Shown: positions 43,601 through 57,200, counted from the stretch's first letter. The stretch is 64,000 nt of DNA from Mesostigma viride (GCA_009746045.1 RPFO01000104.1:5398895-5462894), one strand, 5' to 3'. Numbers and translations: made by a program. Notes: generated by a model not told the origin, from the sequence alone.

Positions 43601-43645
43601 TTGGGGGGTTAATACTCCGTGACTCCCCAACGGGAGCACGTGTTT
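43601..43645 (+). repeat. LINE 3'-terminal stem-loop, type 1 (copy D)
   Basis: GGGTTAATACTCCGTGACTC followed by CCCAACGGGAGCACG. The CTCCC-CAAC-GGGAG stem is intact. No clear TTAA tail follows. Confidence 0.7.
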
Positions 43646-43649
43646 TATG

Positions 43650-45212
43650 GGGCATTTTTAGCCTGTGGCCTTTGCAACGAAGAAGGCCTCTGCATGCTCG
43701 GTAACGGTCGATAAAAAAGTGACGCCACGGTATGTCGAGATCCTACCAAAAGCAACCTTCTCTCCATCCATTTCTCGCTGCACAATAGACAAAGTTAGAC
43801 GAGCGCTGGCTGCGAATTTAAAGTTACAATTCGGGCTGGCGGTCAGCTTCCTAGGAACCAACTCATGGAGGTAATTAATTAATTGCTGCATAAAACCTGC
43901 CCGGGATTTTCATGATTGCTGCCATCGTACAACAGTGCTGCTATGCTGCGAGGAAAGACAATAAGCCCGCCGGGATGGTGACGATTTCAAACATGCAATA
44001 TCCTAACTTCAAAGTTCGCACTTATGTGCCATGGAAATCAACAGGGCATGGTTAGCCACACGCGCGGATTGGTAATCAGTCTCTGTGATGAACGCGCCTC
44101 ATCTTTCTTTCGGGGTACTAACAGTCATACGGCTCCCAAGGGACTGCGTGACTTATAACCTAATCAAGAGTCATGCGTCGGGCATCCTTAAGTCTACAGA
44201 GGCTGCAGTTATTTGCTCCGTGCCTCGCAACCGGCCACGCTGAGCACATGCGTCCAGAAATAGTAATATTTTCACTTAACATGTCGCGTTGTTATGACGG
44301 TTTTTGCTTCCACGCTGTATCCCTTAGCTTGATATCATCACTCATCATGGTTGGACACGCCCATGTCAAAACTGACGTTATTTCTGGTCTGCACTGGTTG
44401 TCGCATTGATTTTTTTCTGTTTCAACAAGTCGAGTCTAGGCATTATCCAGCTTCGGTCGTACCTGGCGCATTTCTGGCCTCTAGCATTTGCGACCCGACC
44501 CGAGAGGAATGGTGGCGTTTTCGCTTTTCTCGTCACATTGTAAACTCGATTCTATGCATTTGTTACAGGAAGCGCGCTGGCTGCCTGATGAGCGATGGCG
44601 AGTTGGCGACTGCAGGGGGGGTACCGTCGGCGACTGCGTAACATTTACTCCGGTACGGTACATGTACATATTGCCCCACGGGCCACGTGCAAAGGCCTCC
44701 CGCGACAAGCAATCTTGATCATGCCAAGCTATGCCAAGTTCATTGCCAAGTCCAGCAAGCCAAAGGACGCCGACCAGGGATGCCTAGTTGTGCTCAACTA
44801 GCAGCCGGTACAATATGACCGTACTGGGAACGGTCAATATTCGGGTAGCAAATATACTGACTGACTGACAGACTGGACGACCCGACGGTCAACACTCAAA
44901 TTTCAAGTCGCGGTGGGGAACATTCAACAACATACACGATCGGATTGCATATTGTAAGAGGCGAGCTGATCTGGAGTTCGTTTGTCAACATGATGAATAG
45001 CAAACTGCCATCTCGTCCGGATTGAGAAATTCGTGGAGCACATGGGCGACGTAACTGTGTGGACAGAGCGATGCGCGAAGGATAACTCCGATGGCGAAGC
45101 TTCAGAATTTGAGGCGTTTTCGCCGTGTCCCGACATCGTTTCCTTGGGGGAATGAAATTGAGCGCCACCGCCGGACCGGTGTGACAATTTGTGTAGTCGT
45201 GTAGTCCTCGCG
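43650..45212. other. Intergenic region upstream of the deaminase-like gene
   Basis: No recognised gene. A fragment of the dispersed short element lies at 44375-44409 (GGTCTGCACTGGTTGTCGCA). Small frames at 44488-44800 lack recognisable motifs. The promoter of the following gene should lie near 44800-45210. Confidence 0.4.
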
Positions 45213-48200
45213 ATGCAGTCCAGCTTTCCGTGGTCGTCACCACGCGCCCGTGACGATAAAACGCCCATAGGCGTGCATCTGCTGGTGTTCAATGTATCAC
45301 ATTCAGATATTCTCATATCTCTGCGACCAGAGTTTTCAGTTGCCTCTGCAAATGCCGACGTTTCTTCTGACGAGGAACCCAGTCCCACAGGAATGTCCGC
45401 GTTGCATCTCGGGGACAGTGCAGCCATCCGAATGGCTCATCCAGGCGAAGATGAGCATGACCAGGATACGGACATGGACAGTCGATTTGTTTGTCCCATC
45501 GAGTATCGTTATGGAAAGTTCGATGTTGTGCCAAAGCTTACTGTGGATGCCCGAGAGATCACCAAAAACACCCTGATTGCGCGCCCAAAATTCTCCAAGT
45601 TTCAAAGAACATCCCAGGTGCTCCTGGAAATGTTGTCCAAGACCAAACAGCGGAAAATTGTAAGTCTTCCTCGTCAACTGATAGGTTCATCCTGTCATTC
45701 TTCATGCCATACGCGGATTTGCGCTTGGAATTTGATACTGGATTTGCTTTGGCATTATGGGTCGGTTGACGAGTAGAGCCGAGTACGCTTGACCTGGCCA
45801 GCTGGGCCAATGGCTCAGTCGAACATAGGGTCGGAAGAAATCCGTAAGGGATAAACAGGTCTCTTGTCATGCTATAATTGTACAGCGAGTGGGATGCTAG
45901 TGACAGGAGAGCCCCATGCTACTCACACTTTGGTTGCATTTGTGCCCAAAACAACATTCCGTGCAAACTTCCTTAAAAGATGTCCAGCCCAGGTTTAAGC
46001 CTCTGGCATCTTTCTTTTTTGAGCATCCGCATAACGACGTGGTTTGTAGGATTTTTAAAAGTTTTAATTGCCTTTGCAATTCTCACAACTTGCCCTCTGC
46101 GACCACGGTGACATCTTCTGCGTCTGGCTGCCGTGGCTCTGTCCCTCTCAGCCTCTCAGTTCACCCTACTAATTTCAGCCTCGAATTACTACCTTGAATA
46201 TCCACCTCGAATTTCCACCACTGACTCGTTGTGTCCACCATTGGCATGTCGGATCCACATGGCGCAGTCGCTCTCTTTGCCTGGTGTGCTAGCTGTTGTT
46301 GAGCTAGCTGTGTATGTGTGCAGTCTTTCTTCCCCTCAACAAGAATGCACAAAGGCGCCAACCAGTTCCTATGTGTGATGAGTATCAGAATCTTATTGGC
46401 ATCCACCTTGTCGCTTTGGCCTCTTGCTCTGTCCACCATTTCCCGTCAGGGCATAGCTTTTGCTGTTTAGGCCATATGCAGGGTAAGAGCGCTGTAGTGG
46501 TCGACCGTGAGGGCATTTTTTCTTTATGGATTCGTTTGTTGTTGTTTTGTTAAGCTTTCAGACATGTCACATGTTGCAAACCTGTGCAAGTAGCGCGAAT
46601 TATAGAGCATGGCTGATCCTGCTGTGGCACATGAGGGGCATTGCTCGCTCCATTCATCGCCTTGAAATGTGAGGTCATCTAGTTGTTATCACATTGTGTC
46701 ACGTCCTAACTTGTTCATGGCAGGGTTTCCTCAGTTTCTTACTCAGTAGGGTGTGCCTACAGCCTAGGTACTTTCAACACCCCCCCCCCCCCCCCCCCCC
46801 CGCCCCCCCTTCCTCTCACACACAGTGCATGTTATGTCCTCCATTCGATGGTGCAAAGCTTTTCCTGCCTATCCTGGGAATCAATCGATGGTCCCATCAA
46901 CCACCAATCATTACGTCATTTACTTTGTGAGGAACGTTATTTACTTTGAACGGAACGACATGTTCTTTGAATGAAACTAGCTCCTTACCTCACCTCCATA
47001 AATGGGCTTGTACCATGCACCTCAATCGTCGATAAGAACATTGCCCAGACCCTAAGACCCTCACTCAATCGCAAGCCATCATTGCTCCCTCGTGTGCACT
47101 GTTCACCCACGGACTGACTGGCGGATGCCCCATAGCACTGACTTTTTCTTCTACTTCAAACTTGTGGGCACTTTTTCTTGATACGTTGCCGGTCTTGAGC
47201 ATGACAAGCTTGAACGTGATGGTCGTGAATGTGGCGATCTTGAACGTGGCAAGCTTGAACGTGACGTTCTTTAATGTCACCGCCTTGAATGGTACGGTCT
47301 TGAATGTGTGGTGGTCTTTAATGTCACCGCCTTGAATGAACGTGTGCAGGCGGTGGATCCGGTGGAAGCCGGCGGCGGCGTGTGCTTCGTCACAGCCGAC
47401 TCGCCCTCCACCCACCGCCGCTACCCGGTCGGCCTCTCCTTTGCCGACTACGCTGACACGCAGGACGCGAACTGCTACACATGGAATGACTTCCACTACC
47501 GGTCGGGGGTCACGACGGGGCACGAGTTCATGGTGAATGGCTCCGGTGCGTGACCAGAACTTTAAAAAGCCCATAACTTTGGTATGATGCAGTGAAATTT
47601 ATGAATCTGGTTAATGGTGCGTGAGGAGGCGATCGCTTTTATATTCCTCGCAGTATAAAAGCAGTATAAATATAGTAGTACTATTTAGTGAAATAAATGA
47701 ATATGGTTAGTGTCGGCTTTGCAAGGGCAATCACCTGCCTGGCTCTATAGTTAATCCATAGTGCTGGTATCATGTAGGCCACAGCAAGGGCTCTGATCAG
47801 GCAGGGGGGTGGGCCTTGGGGGGTGACAAGCTGGGGTTGACAAACACCGGAGGGAGCATGCCGCATGGGATGGTGCTTTATCCAACTCTGTGTCATTCAT
47901 TCAACCATATGTGCTTAACTCGTGAACATGCACCATATGCTTGAATCAGGTGTATGTGCTTACCTGAACTCTTTGTGCTTAACTCAACTCTGGGTGCTAG
48001 GCTCAACGATATGTACTTAACTCAACTCCATGCTGCTCATGTTGGGACCGCGACCGACACTGGCTCACCCATCCATGCTGCCACCCTCGCCTGCACGTGC
48101 TGCTCCTTTGCTCTTCCATGCGGACACCGACCCGCAGGCCAGTTCCCATTCCCTGTCGCGGTCCACTTCCCGCTTCTGGCGACCGTCATCCCCCTCTGGC

Positions 48201-51200
48201 TGGAGCGGTGCAACCAGATCCAGCCGCTGTCTCGCAAGGTGCGCCGACAGTAGCCCACGATGAGGACCAGGAACAATTGGTTACCGACAGAAGCGAAGAA
48301 AGCAATCATGGGGCAGACCGCCTTCGTTAGGTACTGGATGGTTTGCCGTTTTTTGCAGCAGGCACATCAGTAGTCAACACCGCCCGTCTTACCAATTCAA
48401 ACATCACGTACCAATACAACCTCGTATCTGTAGGCATATCGGGCATATCGGGCCATCTGCCCCACCTTGGGTCTGTAACAAGGCACAGCCAGGAGTGTGT
48501 GCTAGGAATGTGTGCCAGGAATGTGTGCAGTGTCGGCCCTCTTGGGCAGACCTGGGTCATGCTGATGTGGCGCGCAAGAGACATTTCTTGCCGAGTGCCG
48601 TTTTCAGTCAGAAACGGTTCAGGGTTGTCATATCTGGTTAATGTTACGTACATACACCTACGCACCCAAGCACCCGTGCACCCATGCATTTTCCCACTCA
48701 CCCACTCATCTGCCCGCCCGCCCGCCCGCCCGCCCGCCCGCCCGCCCGCCCGCCCGCCCGCTCGCCTGCATCACCACACCTGCATCCTTGTACCGTAGCC
48801 ATTATACCGTAGCTATAACGTTGTTCACCTGCGTCCTTGTACCGTAGCCATTATACCGTAGCTATAACGTTGTTCACCTGCGTCCTTGTACCGTAGCCAT
48901 TATGCCGTAGTTATAACGTTGTTCACCTGCGTCCTTGTACCGTAGTCATTTTTTCATCCCGCAGCTGTTCCCATTTGTTTCGCTTGGCCTGTTGTATCAA
49001 CCCGCCTGATCGTGCAGCCACCCCCACCTGCGCACTCTGTTCCGACCCAGATCTGCGCCATTCACCCTTCGCCCTTTTACGTGCACTTGTTTGCTTACGC
49101 CGGTCTTTCCGTGTGCCACATCCCCCCCCTCATCCCCCCCCCCCTTTTGCCCCAGCCTTACTCCATCTCTTCCCCCCCCTCCCCCCCCCTTCCCAGGCTT
49201 TGCTATCGTAGATCCACGGACGTGACCTCCCCCTTTGCCCCAACTTCCACTATTCGCGGAAGCAACGCCTACACTATTCTGCAGGTGGTGGTGTTCCTGG
49301 GCTCTGGCTTTATACAACTCACTTGTTAAAGTGCATTCTAGGGGGGAGCCACCGTGTAACCACCGTGTAATGTTAACTCACTCTGTGTGGACCCCTCCCC
49401 CCTCCCCCTTCGCCCGGTATTTGCTATCCGCCCGGTATTTGCTATCCGCGGCCGCGGCTACAGGTTGTGTTCCTGGTATCTGGCGCGGGCACACCGCGCA
49501 ACGCGAGCGATGACGTGCGCGACAACTCGACCGAAGGCACCGCCAAGCTGATGGCGGCGTGGCTCAAGATGATGTACGCGCGGCTGGTGCACGGCGCGGG
49601 GCAGGTACGGCGCGGCGTAGCGATGCAATCTGTTACCGACTTGATCAACCAGGCTAGCAGCCATAGGACCAATCAGCCGTTGGTGATTCCATCAATCATG
49701 CTTGCAGCCATAGGAGCCATGAGGATAGCAATGATGCAGGCGTTTAGCACCCGAAGCAAGCAGCAACCGAGCCAGCAGCAGTCCCAGCCCAATCCAGCAA
49801 CCATTCTGTCAAGGAAAGCAGGAATCCGATCCAGGGTAGGAGGCTCTTACGCTAGCAGCGGCACATGGGGCGACCCTGTAGGTACAGTCATTCATGCCTT
49901 CAGTTGGGTTGGCTTAAGTTGGGTTCACGCCTTAAGTTGGGTGGCAGTTGGCTGCATGGCGAGCCCAACTTAAGGCTGCTGGCTGTACTAGAAAAAACCC
50001 AACTTAAGGCGTGAACTGGCTCCTAGCGCGGTGTGGCACTATTTTTGACTGCCGCGACTTGTGGGTTGTCGCCAGCCCACGCCACCCAACACTTCAAATA
50101 TAGAATTCACTGCGGATCTTGGTCAGTTGGTTGCTGATTCAGTCATCATTGTATTGTATATATAGGCAAACGGCTTACTGTTCAAAGGCGCTCGTCACAT
50201 TTGAACCCATCATAAATGCGACCCAATGGCTGACAAAACTGATATGGCTCAATGGAACGACCTGTTTTCGGGCAATGGGGCAGCGTCCAACAAAAAGCAA
50301 AAACGAGACACCACAGGCGAGAAGGCAGGTGGCAAGGGCAAGCAACGCTACACTGTTTACGATTTCTCATAAAAGGCGCATGCCCTATGTAGCACACCAA
50401 ATTAGGCAGGTTTGGCTAGCACCGTGCTGTGTGGGGCTTCACCTGCCTACAGCCGTCAGCTGGTTTAATGACTTGCATCTAAGTTATGACCCGAAATACG
50501 ATCTTGGGGGTGAATTCTTTAGTGCAGTTTGATCGGCCTTGACGAGAGCTATCAAAAGACACCCTAAAGTCCATCAGCAGGGCGGGGGGTCGCAAGTTAT
50601 GGTAACCTAACGCCTTACGTTGGGTTGACCCGAAGAAACCCTCGAACCCAACTTACAGGCGTGAATGACTGTACATGGGCGACCCTATAGGTACATGGGC
50701 GAGCCTAGGTAGCCAGGGATTGGCGAATGGGGCTGTTAACAGACCTGGTGAACTCCACATCGTCCACAGTGAGGTGGTCGAGTGCCATGAGTCGGTGCTG
50801 ATAGCATGCAGTGGATGCGTGTGCGCAGTGTGTCATGTCGATAGCCTTTCTCTTAAATAAAATAGTATTAGTAGACTACCGCTGAGCCTGACGTGCCGGG
50901 CGGAGCGTGGTGTTTCATTGATTGCTGGCAGGTTTCTGACATAGAGTTGAATGGTGGCTGCTCATTAATCAGAAGTTTGCGAGAGCTGCCACTCACCCTT
51001 CCTTGCCCTTCGTTGCCCTTTCTTGCCCTTCCTTGCCCTTCCCTGCCCTTCTTGCCCCTCCTTGCCCCCCCTCGCCCTTCCTCGCCTTTTTGCCCCCTTT
51101 TTCGCCTCTTGTTGCCTCTGTCTGGCCCTTTCTTTCCCCCGACGGCCCTTGCAGGACGTCTCGTGCAGCGGCATGCTGGACTACGTGGGCCTGGAGGTGG

Positions 51201-54200
51201 AGACAGTCCACAGCGAGGGCATCTGGCGCTACGACGAGAACGTGGCCTTCGTTAACGCCGTGCTGCGGCCGCGCATCGAGCAGCTGCGGTCGTTTGTCAC
51301 GCAGACGCACCAGGAGGGCATGAAGCAGCACTTCCACCTCACGGTACGTGTGAATAGTAACGTCGTAGAGGGGAGTGGGCAAGTGGGTGAGGGGAGTGGG
51401 CAAGTGGGTGAGGGGAGTGGGCAAGTTGGTGAGGGGAGTGGGCACCGCGCGCGCGCAAGTGGGTGAGGGCGGTGATACCCCACAGTGTGCAGACGCAGCA
51501 GGAGTGCATGAAGCGGCACGTCACCCCGCGTACAAACACTTCACCTCACGCAAGCACGCAGCGAAAGGAAAAGTAGCAGTGCGCGGTAATAACCTGTAGG
51601 CAGCTCTTACACCTCGTAACCTCGCAGTATGCAGATGCACCAGGAGGCCTTGAAGCAGCGCTGGTGCCTCCATTTCTGCAAATAGAAAAACGCGGCTCCC
51701 TGAAGATGGTGTCTTTGAAGTGAGATGGAAGGGTAGCCGCTGTAGCTAGTTTGTAGGGTTGACATGACGAACCTTGTGAAGCCGGTGCGGCCTGAAACGG
51801 ATAGGTGGCAAAGATTTGGTTAGTTTTTCCCTGCCAGATGTGCGAAAGCTACATTGCGACACAACGGTGCAACTGTCTAGGTGTATTGGTTAATGGTGTT
51901 GTGGCTACCTGGACGTGAACCTTTTCTGCCAGGAATCATGTGGCCTAAGAGCCACGGCAGTCTTACATCAGACGCCGGCAAACGCAGTGTCAATTTCCGT
52001 CATTTGTTCCGGCACAAAACATGTGTGGCGCAAAAATGCTGTCAGGGCCAGCTGTAACGTGGGTTGTAACCAGTTGGCGCAGTTCAAGTCATATTCTACA
52101 AGGGCAGTCGTTCTGGACATCCGCACATTACACAGCTCCTTTCAGATACAACACGGCCTCCATTTGGCAGTTGTGTATGTTGGCTGATGCAAGGTCGCTC
52201 TGTGGCCCGCTCACAGAGGCACACCAATAGTTTCGTGGTTCCCTGAACATGGTTTCTTTGTAGTGAGATGGAAGGGTAGGCGCTATAGCTAGGTTTATGA
52301 TGTATGCATAGAAGCGCTACAATGGTAATAGCAACGATTTACGCCAATAGCCCCCCAATCTGTGTTATTATGCCCGCCTTATGCCCATCTCTTAGTTTCA
52401 TCCTCCAATCTCCATCCTTCCCTTTCCCGCCCTGGCACCCATCCCAATCCCATCACTTTGCCTGGCTACTTCTGCCTTGTAAAACTGGCTTCTCCCCGGT
52501 TCTTCTCCCCCAGCCCCCCCCCCCTAATAAAAAAACAGACCCACCCCTCAGGTGTGCCTGATGGACAGCTTCCGGTTTCCATGTGCCTCTCTCCTTAACC
52601 CCCCCCCTAACAACCGCTCGCTGATCCTTTTCTTTCCGCCCCCCTCGCCCCCCCCAACAACCGCACGCTGACCCTCCCCCCCCAATCCCCCAACCACAAC
52701 CACATGCTGATCCTTTTCCTCCCCCCCCTACCACCACCAACCACACGCTGACCCTTTTCCTTCCCGCCCACCCCAGGTGTGCCTGACTGATGGTGCGCCC
52801 GCGCGCGTGGCCGCTATCAACAACAGCACGCGCGAGTTTCGGCCCGAGTACGCGCACATGTGGCAGCTCAAGTCATTCTGGGACCGCCAGGTGGTCGACG
52901 AGGAGGACGTCGACTTCCACCTGTTTGCGACCATAGAGACGACGCCAGCTGTCCCCGTGGGCGAGCTGGACCCGGGTGTGCAGGAGCTGGTGGCGGAAAT
53001 GGACAAGTACAAGCGCGACTTTGAGGCCGTGAGGGACAGCGATGAACCCAACGAGATGCAGGCAGGTGGCGGCAATCGGGGGCAGGGGGGCGAATGGGGG
53101 CGAATGGGGGCAAAGGGGGGCACAGGGGGGCAAAGGGGGGGGGCAAAGGGGGGGGGCAAAGGGGGGGGGCAAAGGCGGGGGGCAAAGGCGGGGGCCAAAG
53201 GGGGGCAAAGCGAGCCAAAGGGGCCAACTAGGGGCTATCGGGGGCAAATAAGGGCAAGTGGGGTCAGGTGGAAGCAATGGGGGGCTATTGGGGCGAAATG
53301 GTGGCAAATGGTGGTGCATGGTGGCGATCGGTGATGACTGGTGGCCGAGGGGGGGGGGGGCGCGGGGCACTAGGTGCTCTATGACCCAAAGGAATGTCTT
53401 GTACTCGTATATTGCAAGGGCTCAAGGCTTGCAAAATTTTTTCAAACCCATGGCCCATGCCCGTCGGGGCGATATAGTGGTGTGGGGGAGCGAACGGTGG
53501 TGTGGGAAGGCCGCGTGGGGGTGAGGGCGGGGGGCGAGGAAAAGCCATGGGGACGACCCTGTGTCATCAAAGGCGGTGCAGGTAGGTGGGGGGGGGGGGG
53601 GGGGGGGATGGTGGCACGGTAGCACAGTGGCATTTTGGCATGTGGCACGGTCGTGGCATCAGCCCGTGCAAGTAGGTGGCGGGTTGCAGCATGGGCATGA
53701 GTGGGGGACCTTGGGCTCCTTGACAATCACTTGTCTCGGCGCTTGCCCTGTCTAGTTGCTGGTATGGTCACCTTTGAGAAGCTGGGTGTGAAGGCCCTCT
53801 CTGTCCATCATCTGCTGTGCTATGTTGCAAAGACACAGCAGGGCCGTGCTTCTCGCTGAGAAAAGGCTCTTTCGTGGCTGTTGTGATCTCCATGGCAAGC
53901 TTGATGCCTGTTTACTGACTATCGGTTTGAATAATAATTTTTTTCTCGGGATCCCATTGTATGTGTGGGCCCTGTCGTGCCATGTGGGTTCGCCCGTGCC
54001 TTTGTCATTTCCGTATGCCTGTGCCTGTGCCTGTGCGCCTTTGTCATGCGCCTGTGTGTTGTGGTTGTGCCTGCCCCTGTTCGTGTGCCGTTTGCGAGCA
54101 GACCTTTTGGCTCCGCAAGACCGGCAAGGCGGTGCTGGCCGTGCTGTGCGTCCACAAGACCAACCCGGTCGACAAGACGACAAAGGTAAGGACACAACGG

Positions 54201-57200
54201 CAAGACGGCAAAGGTAAGGGTGTAGGGACGCAACGACAAAACGGCAAAGGTAAGGGTTTAGGGACACAGCGGCAAGACGGCAAAGGTAAGTGGACCCTGT
54301 GGGACGCAACCACCCAATAGCGGCAAGTTGAACCGGGTCGACAAGACGACAAAGGTAAGACGAGAAAGGTAAGGGGACCATCGGGGGCACAATGACCATA
54401 CGTATAGTTCGTAGTATACACGCAACCACCAATTTGCGGCAAACATACATTAGCAGGAGCAGGGTAGGTGCCGCGACTGCTTGCAAACCTAGACAAGTTA
54501 AGGGAGGTTGAAGGGAAAGGGGGAAAAAGATAGGGGTGTTGGGGGCAAGGCAAACCGGTTGGACAAGACGACCAAGGGTAGGGGCGCTGTCCACGGGGAG
54601 AGGAGAGGAGAGACGTGGGGGCGTGCAGGGCAGGGTTGGTCGGGTGGACACGGCAATTGGCAATGGGTATCAAAGCTAACAGGTTTCCATGACCAGGGCA
54701 TCAGTGTGCGTGGTGGGGTGTAACAGGTTTCCATGACCAGGGCATCAATGTGCGTGGTGGGGTGTAACAGGTTTCCATGACCAGGGCATCAATGTGCGTG
54801 GTGGGGTGTGACAGGTTTCCATGACCAGGGCATCAGTGTGCGTGGTGGGGTGTGACAGGTTTCCATGACCAGGGCATCAGTGTGCGTGGTGGGGTGTGAC
54901 AGGTTTCCATGACCAGGGCATCAATGTGCGTGGTGGGGTGTAACAGGTTTCCATGACCAGGGCATCAATGTGCGTGGTGGGGTGTGACAGGTTTCCATGA
55001 CCAGGGCATCAGTGTGCGTGGTGGGGTGTGACAGGTTTCCATGACCAGGGCATCAGTGTGCGTGGTGGGGTGTAGCAGGTTTCCATGACCAGGGCATCAA
55101 TGTGCGTGGTGGGGTGTGACAGGTTTCCATGACCAGGGCATCAATGTGCGTGGTGGGGTGTAACAGGTTTCCATGACCAGGGCATCAATGTGCGTGGTGG
55201 GGTGTGACAGGTTTCCATGACCAGGGCATCAGTGTGCGTGGTGGGGTGTAACAGGTTTCCATGACCAGGGCATCAGTGTGCGTGGTGGGGTGTAACAGGT
55301 TTCCATGACCAGGGCATCAATGTGCGTGGTGGGGTGTAACAGGTTTCCATGACCAGGGCATCAGTGTGCGTGGTGGGGTGTGACAGGTTTCCATGACCAG
55401 GGCATCAATGTGCGTGGTGGGGTGTAACAGGTTTCCATGACCAGGGCATCAATGTGCGTGGTGGGGTGTGACAGGTTTCCATGACCAGGGCATCAATGTG
55501 CGTGGTGGGGTGTGACAGGTTTCCATGACCAGGGCATCAGTGTGCGTGGTGGGGTGTAACAGGTTTCCATGACCAGGGCATCAGTGTGCGTGGTGGGGTG
55601 TAACAGGTTTCCATGACCAGGGCATCAATGTGCGTGGTGGGGTGTAGCAGGTTTCCATGACCAGGGCATCAATGTGCGTGGTGGGGTGTGACAGGTTTCC
55701 ATGACCAGGGCATCAATGTGCGTGGTGGGGTGTAACAGGTTTCCATGACCAGGGCATCAGTGTGCGTGGTGGGGTGGGCAGGAAGGTGCAGGATGTACAT
55801 ACTATATCAATACCCTGTGCCCTATATATCAATACCATGTACCCTATATATCAATACCCTGTACCCTATATATCAATACCCTGTACCCTATATATCAATA
55901 CCATGTACCCTATATATCAATACCATGTACCCTATATATCAATACCCTGTACCCTATATATCAATACCCTGTACCCTATATATCAATAACCTGTACCCTA
56001 TATATATCGATGTACTACGATACATGGTATGTATCGTGCCAAGGCGAAACCGGTGGACGCGAGTATCAAGGTAGTGTGGTAGGGGATGCCGACGGGGGGT
56101 GGTACTCAAGTATTAGTGGGGATTTGAAGACCAGGGTCATGCAGACGGCCACGGTAGGGGGACAGTCGACAAGGCGACCTGGCAAGAGAGGTCAAAAGGA
56201 GAGGAGGCAGACGATAGGGAAATGGGGGAGGAGAACAACCTAGTGGGCAAGACAAATTAGGTAAGCGATGCTTAGGATTGACGTAGTAGCGGAAGGGAGA
56301 GGAGAATGGTGCGTTACATGCTTGATTTGAGGCTGATTTGGTAGGCATGTTCATTAAGCCGGAAGCCTCCAATATTCTGAAGTATCTAATAAGGGAGGGT
56401 GTGGTATGGGGATGGGTCAGACTCCGGGAGAGGCAGTTATATTCTCCCGAACCGGCGCCTCTAGATAAATTCCAAGCCTATCTGTGGCCACTGGACCGTG
56501 GGGCTGTCTAACTGCATCCGCCATGCATTTGCTATTTGTCGAAGCTTGATTGCACCCACAACATTGCTAGAATTTCCCAGTGAGAAGTTTAATTGCACCT
56601 GTGGCCTGCCTTTCGAGGCAATGAGAGAAGGGAGTGTTCCTATGCCCCATTCTCGCTGTGCATCAAACAGGGACGAAAGGTGCCTACTCAAAGAGTTTGT
56701 ATCTTGGAGGCACATGAATGAGTGAATGGAGATGTATGGTGGTGGGACGGTACCGATTGTGGATGAATGGTTACAACGTTTATACCCACTTGGTGTTTCA
56801 TATGGGGTGTGCACAGGATGCAGGGTACCTGAATGAATGCTTGGCCCTGGCTCCCCTGCCAGTCCTTTCTGCCCCCTTCCCAGGGTACTCTCTCCCCTTT
56901 CTTGCACTCTGTCTTGCGCCCTTTGTTGCATTTTCTTCCATCCCTTTCTTCCACCCATCCTTGGGCCCCTTCTTCGCCCTCCATTGCTTCCAACCTTTCT
57001 TTCCCACCACGAATCGAGTTTTCTTCCACGATTTTTTTCCTTGTCATCTCCTACCTTTTTCGTGGCCACCTTCCTTTCCTTTGACCGCCATCGCCATGTC
57101 TACCGCCAATCCTACCATCATCCTTATCATGACTCCTAGGAATATACTAGTAGTTGCTTATTCTTATTACCATGATTATCATCCCCCCTGATGCCCCCCC

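Noticed and set aside
42555-43704. Long Pro/Thr/His and Gly/Trp/Val open frames
   Set aside because: Products of the CCCA/CCCG/CATC array, not genes.
48975-49211. Pro-rich frame before the VVFLVSGAG exon
   Set aside because: Polypyrimidine-rich intron sequence; exons on either side join in phase without it.
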